Assembly (NCBI RefSeq): GCF_900659635.1
Contig: NZ_CAACVB010000052.1
Coordinates: 1-38,581, forward strand
Direction: 5' to 3'
DNA: 38,581 bases
Source: Actinomadura roseirufa
Lineage (GTDB): Bacteria > Actinomycetota > Actinomycetes > Streptosporangiales > Streptosporangiaceae
Part shown: positions 25,169 through 34,611 of the stretch, piece after piece
How positions within the stretch are numbered: the first letter of the stretch is position 1
Layout of the letters: each line of letters starts with the position of its first letter
Program-made: the position numbers and the translations under genes
Notes under the pieces: generated by a model
The model's input: the letters and a program-made list of their open reading frames with translations, nothing else
The model's database searches: none
What the model was told of the DNA's origin: nothing

Positions 25169-26362
25169 GTGACGGACGTAGAACTCAGCGCGGACGAGGC
25201 ACGCCGACTGCAGCTGCGCGCCCAGGGATTCCTGGGCGCGCGGCCCAAGGGCGGGGTTCCGGCCATGCTGGAACGGCTGGGGGCCGTCCAGCTCGACACC
25301 ATCTCGGTGCTGGCTCGCTCGCACGAGCTGGTGCCCTACGCGCGGCTCGGGCCCGTCGGGCGCGAGGCGATCGAGGGCGCCTACTGGGGCAACGGGACGT
25401 ACGGGGCGTTCGAGTACTGGGCGCACGCCGCGTCGGTGCTGCCCATGGCCGACTGGCCTCTGTTCGCGTTCCGGCGCCGCGCGTACCGGCGCAAGGGGCT
25501 GCGCTGGCACGAGGTCCCCGACGGCGTGTCCGCCGAGATCCGGGCCCGGCTCGAATCGGACGGGCCGCTCACCACCAAGGACCTCGGTGGCGCCAAGGCC
25601 AGCGCCGAGTGGTGGGACTGGAGCGACCACAAGATCGGCATCGAGTGGCTGCTCGACGTCGGCGAGGTCGTCTGCGTGGAGCGCGTCGGCTGGCGCCGCG
25701 TGTACGACCTCGCGGAACGGGCCGTCCCGGCGGAACTGCTCGCCCAGGACCCGGACGACGACGCGTGCCTGACGGCGCTCGTCGCCCGCGCCGGGCGCGC
25801 CCTCGGCGTGGCCACGCGCGCCGATCTCGCCGACTACTACCGGCTCAAGAAGGACCAGGTCGACCGGGTGGTCGAGGCGACCGGGCTCGTGCCCGCGTCG
25901 GTGGCCGGATGGCCGGAGCGCGCGTGGGCCGATCCCGCCGCGCTGGAGACCCCGGCCCGCGGCCGGCACGCCACCACGCTGCTGTCCCCGTTCGACTCGC
26001 TGGTCTGGGACCGGGCCCGCGCCGCCCGAGTCTTCGGGTTCGAGCACCGGCTGGAGGCCTATGTGCCCAAGGCCAAGCGGGTCCACGGCTACTTCGCGAT
26101 GCCGCTGCTCTCCGGCGGCCGTCTCATCGGGCGGGTCGACCCGGCGCGGGAGGGACGCACCCTCGTCGCCCGGCAGGTGTCGTTCGAGCCGCGGGCCGTC
26201 GTCGGCGCCGCGCGCGCCGGGGCGTCCGCGGCCGCGTTGGCGACCGCCCTGTGGCGTGCGGCCGGGTGGGTGGGGTGCACCGACGTCCGGGTCGAGCGGA
26301 TCGTCCCGGACACGGTCGACCCGGCGGCGATCACCTCGGCGCTCAGGGCCACCGCCCCGTAG
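25169..26362 (+). CDS. Winged-helix DNA-binding protein of the HTH_42 (AlkZ/YcaQ) family, probable DNA glycosylase
   Basis: A 397-residue protein of the family that includes DNA glycosylases which unhook interstrand cross-links or remove bulky alkylated bases. The N-terminal winged-helix region contains ARRLQLRAQGFLGARP and the catalytic strand LGAVQLDTISVLARSH. The Gln-x-Asp triad Q41-L42-D43 matches the pattern described for E. coli YcaQ (AlkX), not the Gln-x-Gln of antibiotic-associated AlkZ. Later family segments include LTTKDLGG, LLSPFDSLVWDR and VHGYFAMPLL. GTG 25169 is chosen because of the -10 at 25156; an upstream frame start would add 10 unsupported residues. It is likely a housekeeping repair enzyme. 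Confidence 0.88.
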   Translation: MTDVELSADEARRLQLRAQGFLGARPKGGVPAMLERLGAVQLDTISVLARSHELVPYARLGPVGREAIEGAYWGNGTYGAFEYWAHAASVLPMADWPLFAFRRRAYRRKGLRWHEVPDGVSAEIRARLESDGPLTTKDLGGAKASAEWWDWSDHKIGIEWLLDVGEVVCVERVGWRRVYDLAERAVPAELLAQDPDDDACLTALVARAGRALGVATRADLADYYRLKKDQVDRVVEATGLVPASVAGWPERAWADPAALETPARGRHATTLLSPFDSLVWDRARAARVFGFEHRLEAYVPKAKRVHGYFAMPLLSGGRLIGRVDPAREGRTLVARQVSFEPRAVVGAARAGASAAALATALWRAAGWVGCTDVRVERIVPDTVDPAAITSALRATAP

Positions 26363-26418
26363 GCGCGGGGACCGTTCTCGGACACCGGGCGGACTGAAAA
26401 ATGTCACGTTCCCATGCG

Positions 26419-26444
26419 GAAGGGCCTCCGGCCGGAGGCCCTTC
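26419..26444. terminator. Strong terminator hairpin after the YcaQ-like gene
   Basis: GAAGGGCCTCCGG (26419-26431) is perfectly complementary to 26432-26444, giving a 13-bp inverted repeat followed by TCGGGTGTCTTCTCGCATTTT. It lies between two convergent genes and may serve both. Confidence 0.85.
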
Positions 26445-26535
26445 TCGGGTGTCTTCTCGCATTTTGGCAAGGGGTGCCGCTATTTGAGCGGGGATCCGGG
26501 CAAGGGTTGCGGTACGGGGGACCCGCCGGGGGGCG

Positions 26536-26889
26536 TCAGCCGTGCGGAGTCTGCTGGGGATCGGTGGCGATGGGACGGTCCAATACCTCGCCCTGCCGTC
26601 CGCCGCGGCGCTTGTCGGTCCGCGAGCCGAACAGGGAGTAGTCGACGATCTCGGGGATGACGCGGGGGGCGTCCACGACGACGTCGGAGAACAGGTGGAC
26701 GAGCCCGCTCAGGACCAGCCCGAGGACGATGACCGCGGCGCCGACCCAGAACAGGATCCAGGAGGGGCCGACGCAGAGCGCGACCCCGCCGATGACGAAC
26801 CCGATGAAGATGACGGTGACGGCGACCCACGATCCGGGCCGCCCGGCGTGCGATCCGTGCTGCTCCACGGACTGCGACTTCTCGGACAT
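26536..26889 (-). CDS. Small two-helix membrane protein of the HGxxPAAW-like type
   Basis: A 117-residue protein. The N-terminus carries His11-Gly12 followed by PGSW, resembling the HGxxPAAW motif of small actinobacterial membrane proteins. Two membrane helices follow at about 21-41 (VAVTVIFIGFVIGGVALCVG) and 45-67 (LFWVGAAVIVLGLVLSGLVHLF). The C-terminal 50 residues are soluble and charged. ATG 26889 has GGAGG at a good distance. Function is unknown. It is divergent from secA across 183 nt. Confidence 0.82.
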   Translation of the reverse strand: MSEKSQSVEQHGSHAGRPGSWVAVTVIFIGFVIGGVALCVGPSWILFWVGAAVIVLGLVLSGLVHLFSDVVVDAPRVIPEIVDYSLFGSRTDKRRGGRQGEVLDRPIATDPQQTPHG

Positions 26890-26998
26890 CGAGCCTCCAC
26901 TTCGACGGTGTGAGAGATCCTGTCCGGCGCCCCGGCCCTCAAACGGAACGCGCTGTGGATTGCGCTGCGGGGTGACCTAGACCATTCTGGGTCTCGCC

Positions 26999-27004
26999 TA
27001 CGAT
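26999..27004 (+). promoter_or_regulatory. Candidate -10 element of secA
   Basis: TACGAT at 26999-27004 is a reasonable -10 and lies 68 nt before the GTG start. A small inverted repeat (AGACC/GGTCT) precedes it at 26979-26994. No clear -35 is seen. Confidence 0.4.
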
Positions 27005-27072
27005 GGGCATCGTACGTGTGGTGTGCGCGCCGCCAGGAGCGGTGACCCACGATCTGCAAGGAGCCTTCGAGA

Positions 27073-29955
<2,883 letters not shown>

Positions 29956-29963
29956 GCCCCGGT

Positions 29964-30002
29964 CGCGAGCGGCCTCCCGGTTCGTCCGGGGGGCCGCTCG
30001 CG
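29964..30002. terminator. Strong terminator after secA
   Basis: CGCGAGCGGCC (29964-29974) pairs with GGCCGCTCGCG (29992-30002), and the stem continues through a T-G wobble to CCCGG/CCGGG, about 17 bp around loop TTCGT. It separates secA from the convergent Rv3235-family gene and can work both ways. Confidence 0.88.
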
Positions 30003-30006
30003 CGTT

Positions 30007-30537
30007 TCACGGGGCGGTGCCCTCCCGAGCGGTGGTCTCCAGGGCGGTGGTCTCCAGGGCGGTGCAGCGCCACTCGCCGCGCAGCGGCTCCAGGCGGAGC
30101 GCGACCGCATGGAAGCGTCCGGCGACGACCACCACGGCGGCGGCCTCGGCGGCGCCCGGCGCGGGTCGCCGCACCCGGCACGACAGGACGCGCGGCGGCG
30201 TGACGCGTCCGCGCCGCGGGGGCCGTCGCTCCAGTTCCCGGCGGACCGCGGGGACCGCGACCCGCGACAGATGGTGCGGGGGCCGCGTCCCGGCGAGGAC
30301 CTCCACGATGATCCGGACGGTGGCCTCCGTCCGGGCGAGCAGCTCGGTCTCCGCGGTCTCGTCCGGCCGGACGAGGCGCAGCGGGTTCGGTGGCCGGGCG
30401 CTCCCCGGGGTCGTGCGCGCGGGGCTGAGCGCCAGCGCACCGTCCGTTCCCGTCGTCCGGGTCCCCGGCGGTGCGGTGGGACGCGCAGGGGCGTATCGGA
30501 CGATACGGACGGCCGGGCGGGGACCTCTGCGAGCCAT
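30007..30537 (-). CDS. Rv3235-family protein
   Basis: A 176-residue basic protein, rich in Arg, Pro and Thr for the first 60 residues, then a more ordered region (ETELLARTEATVRIIVEVLAGTRPPHHL) and VSPRVLSCRVRR-type beta segments. The position beside secA and the central helix fit the actinobacterial Rv3235 family, whose function is unknown. The last residues include two exact copies of a 5-residue unit (TALET, two 15-bp repeats at 30029-30058). ATG 30537 has AGGAGG 7 nt upstream, but that site is buried in a hairpin. Confidence 0.8.
   Translation of the reverse strand: MARRGPRPAVRIVRYAPARPTAPPGTRTTGTDGALALSPARTTPGSARPPNPLRLVRPDETAETELLARTEATVRIIVEVLAGTRPPHHLSRVAVPAVRRELERRPPRRGRVTPPRVLSCRVRRPAPGAAEAAAVVVVAGRFHAVALRLEPLRGEWRCTALETTALETTAREGTAP
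30029..30058 (+). repeat. Two tandem 15-bp repeats in the 3' end of the Rv3235-family gene
   Basis: GCGGTGGTCTCCAGG occurs twice in tandem, with a partial third (GCGGTG). It encodes a repeated pentapeptide near the C-terminus and looks like a recent slippage product. Confidence 0.8.
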
Positions 30538-30543
30538 GGGGGA

Positions 30544-30573
30544 GCCTCCTCGAATCGGTTCGAAAGAGGAGGC
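30544..30573 (-). promoter_or_regulatory. Hairpin sequestering the ribosome-binding site of the Rv3235-family gene
   Basis: In the minus-strand mRNA, GCCTCCT (30573-30567) can pair with AGGAGGC (30550-30544), and CGAA (62-59) with TTCG (54-51), giving an 11-bp stem with a 4-nt bulge and the loop CCGA. AGGAGG is the Shine-Dalgarno sequence 7 nt before ATG 30537, so the folded form would block initiation. Confidence 0.55.
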
Positions 30574-30636
30574 GCGCGGCGTCCGGGAAATACGTCCGCG
30601 GCCACATCAGGCCGGGGCGGCGTGGTCCGCACGCGA

Positions 30637-30670
30637 GCGGCGGCGGGGCGCTCGGGCGCCCCGCCGCCGC
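30637..30670 (-). terminator. Terminator downstream of the first PTS IIC gene
   Basis: A perfect 14-bp stem (30637-30650 with 30657-30670, core CGGCGGGGCG/CGCCCCGCCG) with loop CTCGGG. It lies between the IIC-1 stop and the Rv3235-family gene, so these two minus-strand genes are probably separate units. Confidence 0.8.
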
Positions 30671-30675
30671 GGGGT

Positions 30676-30710
30676 GAGTCCCGGATGGGGGTGAGGGGAG
30701 CCCGGGACTC
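30676..30710 (-). terminator. Second hairpin downstream of the first PTS IIC gene
   Basis: GAGTCCCGG (30676-30684) and CCGGGACTC (30702-30710) form a perfect 9-bp stem around a 17-nt purine-rich loop. It stands in series with the neighbouring hairpins. Confidence 0.55.
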
Positions 30711-30719
30711 GGTGGTGCT

Positions 30720-30741
30720 GGGCCGGAGGGCGGACCGGCCC
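30720..30741 (-). terminator. First hairpin after the PTS IIC-1 stop
   Basis: GGGCCGG (30720-30726) and CCGGCCC (30735-30741) form a perfect 7-bp stem with an 8-nt loop, directly after the IIC-1 stop codon. It is the first of three hairpins in a row. Confidence 0.55.
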
Positions 30742-30748
30742 GTGATGG

Positions 30749-32119
30749 TCAGCCTCCGGCGGTGCTGTCCTGCGGCTGGGAACCGCGTCTGCGGTTCTCC
30801 TTGGCGCCGCCGGCGATCTCCGGGTCGGCGGCGGGGTCGGCGGCGACCGACTCCTCGCCCTCCGGTTCGCGTCCCGGCGTGGCGATGTTGAACCGCACGA
30901 TCAGGAACTTGAACACGAAGTAGTAGATGAAGAAGTAGAGGACGCCCAGCCCGATGACCAGCGGGAGGCCCTTGGTGTTGTCCTTGGACGCGTTCAGCAG
31001 CATGTCGATGAGCCCGGCGGAGAAGCCGAAGCCGAGCTGGGCGCCGGCGGCCTCCAGGACGGCCATCGAGATGCCGGTGAGCACGACGTGGACCGCGTAC
31101 AGCGCCGGCGCGACGAACATGAACGAGAACTCGATCGGCTCGGTGACGCCGGTGACGAACGCGGTGAGCGCGGCGGAGATCATGAGGCCGCCGACCGCGG
31201 CCCGGCGGTGCGGCGGCGCGGCGCGCCAGATCGCCATGGCGGCGCCGGGCAGGCCGAACATCAGCACGGGGAAGAACCCGGCGAGGAAGCCGCCCGCGTT
31301 CGGGTCGCCGGCCAGGTAGCGGTTGATCTCGCCGTGGACGACGCCGTCGGAGCCCTTGTAGTCGCCGAACACGAACCAGACGAGCGAGTTCGGGATGTGG
31401 TGCAGGCCGAACGGCAGCAGCAGCCGGTTGACGACGCCGTAGACGCCGGCGCCGAGCGCCCCCGCGCCGGTGATCCAGTCACCGAAGTCGGTGAGCCAGT
31501 TGCCGAAGACGGGCCAGATGAAGCCGATCACGACGCCGAGGACGAGCGCGACGACGGCGGTGACGATCGGGACGAACCGGCGGCCGCCGAAGAAGGCGAG
31601 GTAGGACGGCAGCTTGATCCGGTAGAAGCGCTGGTAGAGCAGGGCGGCGGTGACGCCGATGAGGATGCCGCCGAGGACGTCGGTGGGGTTCTTGGCCCCG
31701 AAGTCGATGACCTCCTTGGGCGCGCCGTCGGCCATCTTGGTGATCAGGACGCTGCCCTTGAGCTCGTCCGTGTGGGAGAACATGACCTTGGAGACCTGGT
31801 CGAAGACCAGGTAGCCGACGACGGCGGCGAGCGCGGTGGAGCCGTCGGCCTTCTTCGCGAAGCCGATGGCGACGCCGACCGCGAACAGCAGCGGCAGGTT
31901 GTCCAGCAGGGCCTGGCCGGCGCGGCCGACGACCTCGGCGACGCGAATCCAGCCGAGGCCGTCCGCGCCGAGCATGTCGGGCTGGCCGAAGCGCAGCAGG
32001 AGTGCGGCGGCGGGCAGGACGGCGATGGGCAGCATCAGGCTGCGGCCGATGCGCTGCAGCACCGCGAGGGCGCTCGACCCTCGGCGCGGCGCGGCGGCGT
32101 CCGCGGTTGTCGAAGTCAT
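30749..32119 (-). CDS. PTS N-acetylglucosamine-type permease, IIC component (copy 1)
   Basis: A 456-residue membrane permease of the glucose/N-acetylglucosamine PTS family. It imports and phosphorylates sugar together with separate IIB, IIA and HPr proteins. The N-terminal LQRIGRSLMLPIAVLPAAALLL is the usual first helix; GLHHIPNSLVWF, FPVLMFGLPGAAMAIW and the signature GVTEPIEFSFMFVAP are present. The C-terminus adds an acidic, then Lys/Arg tail and has no IIB domain. It resembles NagE2 of streptomycetes and is strongly similar to copy 2 at 33114. ATG 32119 has GGAGG 9 nt upstream. It lies 24 nt after the regulator gene, so the two are likely co-transcribed. Confidence 0.93.
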   Translation of the reverse strand: MTSTTADAAAPRRGSSALAVLQRIGRSLMLPIAVLPAAALLLRFGQPDMLGADGLGWIRVAEVVGRAGQALLDNLPLLFAVGVAIGFAKKADGSTALAAVVGYLVFDQVSKVMFSHTDELKGSVLITKMADGAPKEVIDFGAKNPTDVLGGILIGVTAALLYQRFYRIKLPSYLAFFGGRRFVPIVTAVVALVLGVVIGFIWPVFGNWLTDFGDWITGAGALGAGVYGVVNRLLLPFGLHHIPNSLVWFVFGDYKGSDGVVHGEINRYLAGDPNAGGFLAGFFPVLMFGLPGAAMAIWRAAPPHRRAAVGGLMISAALTAFVTGVTEPIEFSFMFVAPALYAVHVVLTGISMAVLEAAGAQLGFGFSAGLIDMLLNASKDNTKGLPLVIGLGVLYFFIYYFVFKFLIVRFNIATPGREPEGEESVAADPAADPEIAGGAKENRRRGSQPQDSTAGG

Positions 32120-32143
32120 CGGGGGGTTCCTCCTCAGGGGGTT

Positions 32144-32974
32144 TCAGGAGTGTGGCGGGGGGTTTCCGAGGGCCGTGTGGATCTGGTAGCGGTCCGCCCT
32201 GTAGGTCGACACGCCCAGCTCGGCGCAGACACCTCCGGTGTAAGAACGGCGTTGCAGGAGCAGGACCGCGCTCCCGCGGGCGATCTGCAGATGCCTGGCG
32301 TCGGTGGCGTCGGCCAGGCTGGCGTCGATGGTCTGGTCCCCGGCGTCGAAGACGAGGCCGTACACGGCCTCCAGGACGCCGTACAGCGAACGGTCGGCGA
32401 GTCGGCGGTCGAGCAGGTCGGGGGCGAGCGAGGCCAGGATGTGGGCGCGTTCCAGGGCCATGGGCTCGCCGTCGGCGGTGCGCAGCCGCTCGATGACGTG
32501 GATCTCGGTGCCCGGTTCGACCTCGAAGATGCGGGCCAGGCGCGCGTCGGCGGGGACCGTCCGCCGGTCCAGGTCGACCGCGCCGGGCCGCAGCCCGCGG
32601 CTCAGCATGTCCTCGGTGAACGACACGAGCCGCAACGGCATCTCGATCTTGGGCCGGGCGACGAAGGTGCCCTTGCCGGGGACGCGGTACAGCCGCCCCT
32701 CCGACACGAGCTGGTCGACGCCCTGCCGCACGGTCATGCGCGACAGGTCGTACCGGACGCACAGTTCCCGCTCGGACGGGATCGGTGAGTCGACCGGCAG
32801 TTCCGCGCTCTCGATCAGGTCGAGCAGGATCGCGCGGAGCTGGAAGTACTTCGGTACGGGGCTGTGCGGATCGATGGTGGTCACGGGGGTGTCCTCGATG
32901 GCCGGAAGCCGGATGGACGCGAGCGGCGGGGCCGGATGGGGCGGGAGTGGATTCGAGTGATATGGGGTGGACAC
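32144..32974 (-). CDS. GntR-family (HutC-type) regulator, DasR-like
   Basis: A 276-residue repressor. The winged helix (VPKYFQLRAILLDLIESAEL, IPSERELCVRYDLSRMTVRQ, GRLYRVPGKGTFVARPK) is followed by a UTRA ligand-binding domain (VSFTEDMLSRGLRPG, VIERLRTADGEPMALER). DasR and NagR relatives bind GlcNAc-6-P or GlcN-6-P to release DNA, which suits the neighbouring genes. The start is taken as GTG 32974 because a promoter places +1 there; an internal GTG at 32884 with AGGA before it gives 246 residues, the usual DasR length, and may be the main start. The overlapping operator predicts autoregulation. Confidence 0.92.
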   Translation of the reverse strand: MSTPYHSNPLPPHPAPPLASIRLPAIEDTPVTTIDPHSPVPKYFQLRAILLDLIESAELPVDSPIPSERELCVRYDLSRMTVRQGVDQLVSEGRLYRVPGKGTFVARPKIEMPLRLVSFTEDMLSRGLRPGAVDLDRRTVPADARLARIFEVEPGTEIHVIERLRTADGEPMALERAHILASLAPDLLDRRLADRSLYGVLEAVYGLVFDAGDQTIDASLADATDARHLQIARGSAVLLLQRRSYTGGVCAELGVSTYRADRYQIHTALGNPPPHS

Positions 32975-32981
32975 GGCTTGG

Positions 32982-33010
32982 TTCGTACTGGTCTAGGCCG
33001 GACTAGACCA
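32982..33010 (-). promoter_or_regulatory. Promoter and composite dre-like operator of the regulator/IIC-1 unit
   Basis: TGGTCTAG (32989-32996) and CTAGACCA (33003-33010) are inverted arms around GCCGGA. On the minus strand they overlap a promoter with -35 TGGTCT (33010-33005), a 17-bp spacer and -10 TACGAA (32987-32982), 7 nt before GTG 32974. The DasR dre consensus is TGGTCTAGACCA; each half here keeps about 10 of 12 positions, so two overlapping sites may be present. Confidence 0.75.
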
Positions 33011-33113
33011 CACAGCCGAAAGACATGTCAATGCACAGATGGATAACGACCTGTTCACGTGCGCGCCCTTTCAAGATCGAAGATTGTGCAGGTCAGGTTC
33101 GGTGCCCGCGGGG

Positions 33114-34442
33114 TCATCCGGCCCGCTCCGGAGGACCGTTCCGGCCGGCGTCCCGAGGCGCGTCCTCCTCGGGGTCCCGGCCGGGTGTGGGCAGGTCGAA
33201 CCTCCTGATCACAAAGCTGAAGACCGCGTAATAGACGAAGAAGTAGACCACGCCCATCACGACGATGAGCCAGAGATGGCGGGTGTTGGACTTGGAGGCG
33301 TTGAGCAGCATGTCGATCAGCCCGGCGGAGAAACTGAAGCCGAGCTGCGCGTGCGCCGCCGCGAGGACGTACATCGACACGCCCGTGAGCAGGACGTGGA
33401 CGCCGTACAGCAGCGGCGCGACGAACATGAACGAGAACTCGATCGGCTCGGTCACCCCGCAGACGAACGCGGTGAGCGCCGCGGAGACCATGAGCCCGCC
33501 GACGTCGCCGCGCCGGTGCGGCGCGGCGCTCCGCCAGATCGCCATCGCGGCCCCCGGCAGCCCGAACATCAGCACGGGGAAGAACCCCGCGAGGAACCGG
33601 CCCGCGTGCGGGTCGCCCGCGAGGTAGCGGTTGATCTCGCCGTGGACGACGCCGTCCGGGCCCCGGTAGGTACCGAACACGAACCAGACCAGCGAGTTCA
33701 GGATGTGGTGCAGGCCGAAGGGGAGCAGCAGCCGGTTCGCGACGCCGTACACGCCGGCGCCCGCCGCTCCCGCCCCGGTGATCCAGTCGCCGAAGTCGTC
33801 GATCCAGCCGCCGAGGGCCGGCCACACCAGCCCGAAGGCGACGCCGAGCAGCAGCGCCGCGCCGGAGGAGATGATCGGGACGAACCGGCGGCCGCCGAAG
33901 AACGCCAGCCAGGACACCAGCTTCACCCGGTAGAAGCGCTGGTAGAGCAGCGCCACCATGAGCCCGACGACGATGCCGCCGAGGACCTGGGTGGGGTTCT
34001 CCAGTCCGTAGCCGACGGTCTCCTTGAAGGAGCCGTCCTCCTGCCGGACCATCTGGACGACGGTGTCCTTCAGCGCGCTGGTGTGGGAGAACATCACCTT
34101 CGAGACCCGGTCGAACACGAGGTAGGCCGCGACGGCCGCGAGCGCGGTGGAGCCGTCGGACCTCTTCGCGAACCCGATGGCGACGCCGACCGCGAACAGG
34201 AGCGGGAGGTTGTCCAGAAGGGAGCCGCCGGCGGCGGCGAAGACCTCGGCGACGCGGTCCCGGCCGAGGCCGTCCGCGCCGAGCATGTCGGGCTGGCCGA
34301 GGCGCAGCAGGATGCCCGCGGCGGGCAGCACGGCGATGGGCAGCATCAGGCTGCGGCCGATGCGCTGCAGCACCGCGAAGACGGACGACCACGCGCCGCT
34401 CCCCTCGCCGGACGTCCCGCCGGACGCGGCGGTGGAACTCAT
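33114..34442 (-). CDS. PTS N-acetylglucosamine-type permease, IIC component (copy 2)
   Basis: A 442-residue paralogue of the IIC gene at 30749. It has the same architecture (LQRIGRSLMLPIAVLPAAGILL, GLHHILNSLVWFVFG, FPVLMFGLPGAAMAIW, GVTEPIEFSFMFVAP). Differences gather in the cytosolic loop after SKVMFSHT and in the C-terminal tail (LPTPGRDPEEDAPRD). It also lacks a IIB domain. The two permeases may differ in affinity or sugar (GlcNAc, chitobiose-derived sugars, glucosamine). ATG 34442 has GGGAG upstream. Its promoter overlaps the divergent nagA promoter inside one palindrome. Confidence 0.93.
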   Translation of the reverse strand: MSSTAASGGTSGEGSGAWSSVFAVLQRIGRSLMLPIAVLPAAGILLRLGQPDMLGADGLGRDRVAEVFAAAGGSLLDNLPLLFAVGVAIGFAKRSDGSTALAAVAAYLVFDRVSKVMFSHTSALKDTVVQMVRQEDGSFKETVGYGLENPTQVLGGIVVGLMVALLYQRFYRVKLVSWLAFFGGRRFVPIISSGAALLLGVAFGLVWPALGGWIDDFGDWITGAGAAGAGVYGVANRLLLPFGLHHILNSLVWFVFGTYRGPDGVVHGEINRYLAGDPHAGRFLAGFFPVLMFGLPGAAMAIWRSAAPHRRGDVGGLMVSAALTAFVCGVTEPIEFSFMFVAPLLYGVHVLLTGVSMYVLAAAHAQLGFSFSAGLIDMLLNASKSNTRHLWLIVVMGVVYFFVYYAVFSFVIRRFDLPTPGRDPEEDAPRDAGRNGPPERAG

Positions 34443-34524
34443 GCGGATGACTCCCCCTGGACGGACCCGATCCCGGACGAGTTCGGGCGGACATCTTCAG
34501 CTCCCTCTGATTGGTGGGATAAGG

Positions 34525-34560
34525 TGCGTACTGGTCTAGTCCGGACTAGACCAGTGAACA
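34525..34560. promoter_or_regulatory. Divergent crossed promoters on a perfect 26-bp dre-type palindrome
   Basis: ACTGGTCTAGTCC (34530-34542) is followed by its exact reverse complement (34543-34555). Minus strand (IIC-2): -35 TGGTCT at 34553-34548, 17-bp spacer, -10 TACGCA at 34530-34525, the same layout as the regulator promoter. Plus strand (nagA): -35 TGGTCT at 34532-34537, 17-bp spacer, weaker -10 TGAACA at 34555-34560. A separate GATAAG at 34518-34523 could be another plus-strand -10. DasR-type repression of both directions is predicted. Confidence 0.75.
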
Positions 34561-34611
34561 CCCGGAGGCAGCGGCCAGCGATCCCGCGTCGCAGAGAGTG
34601 TGCGTCCAGCC

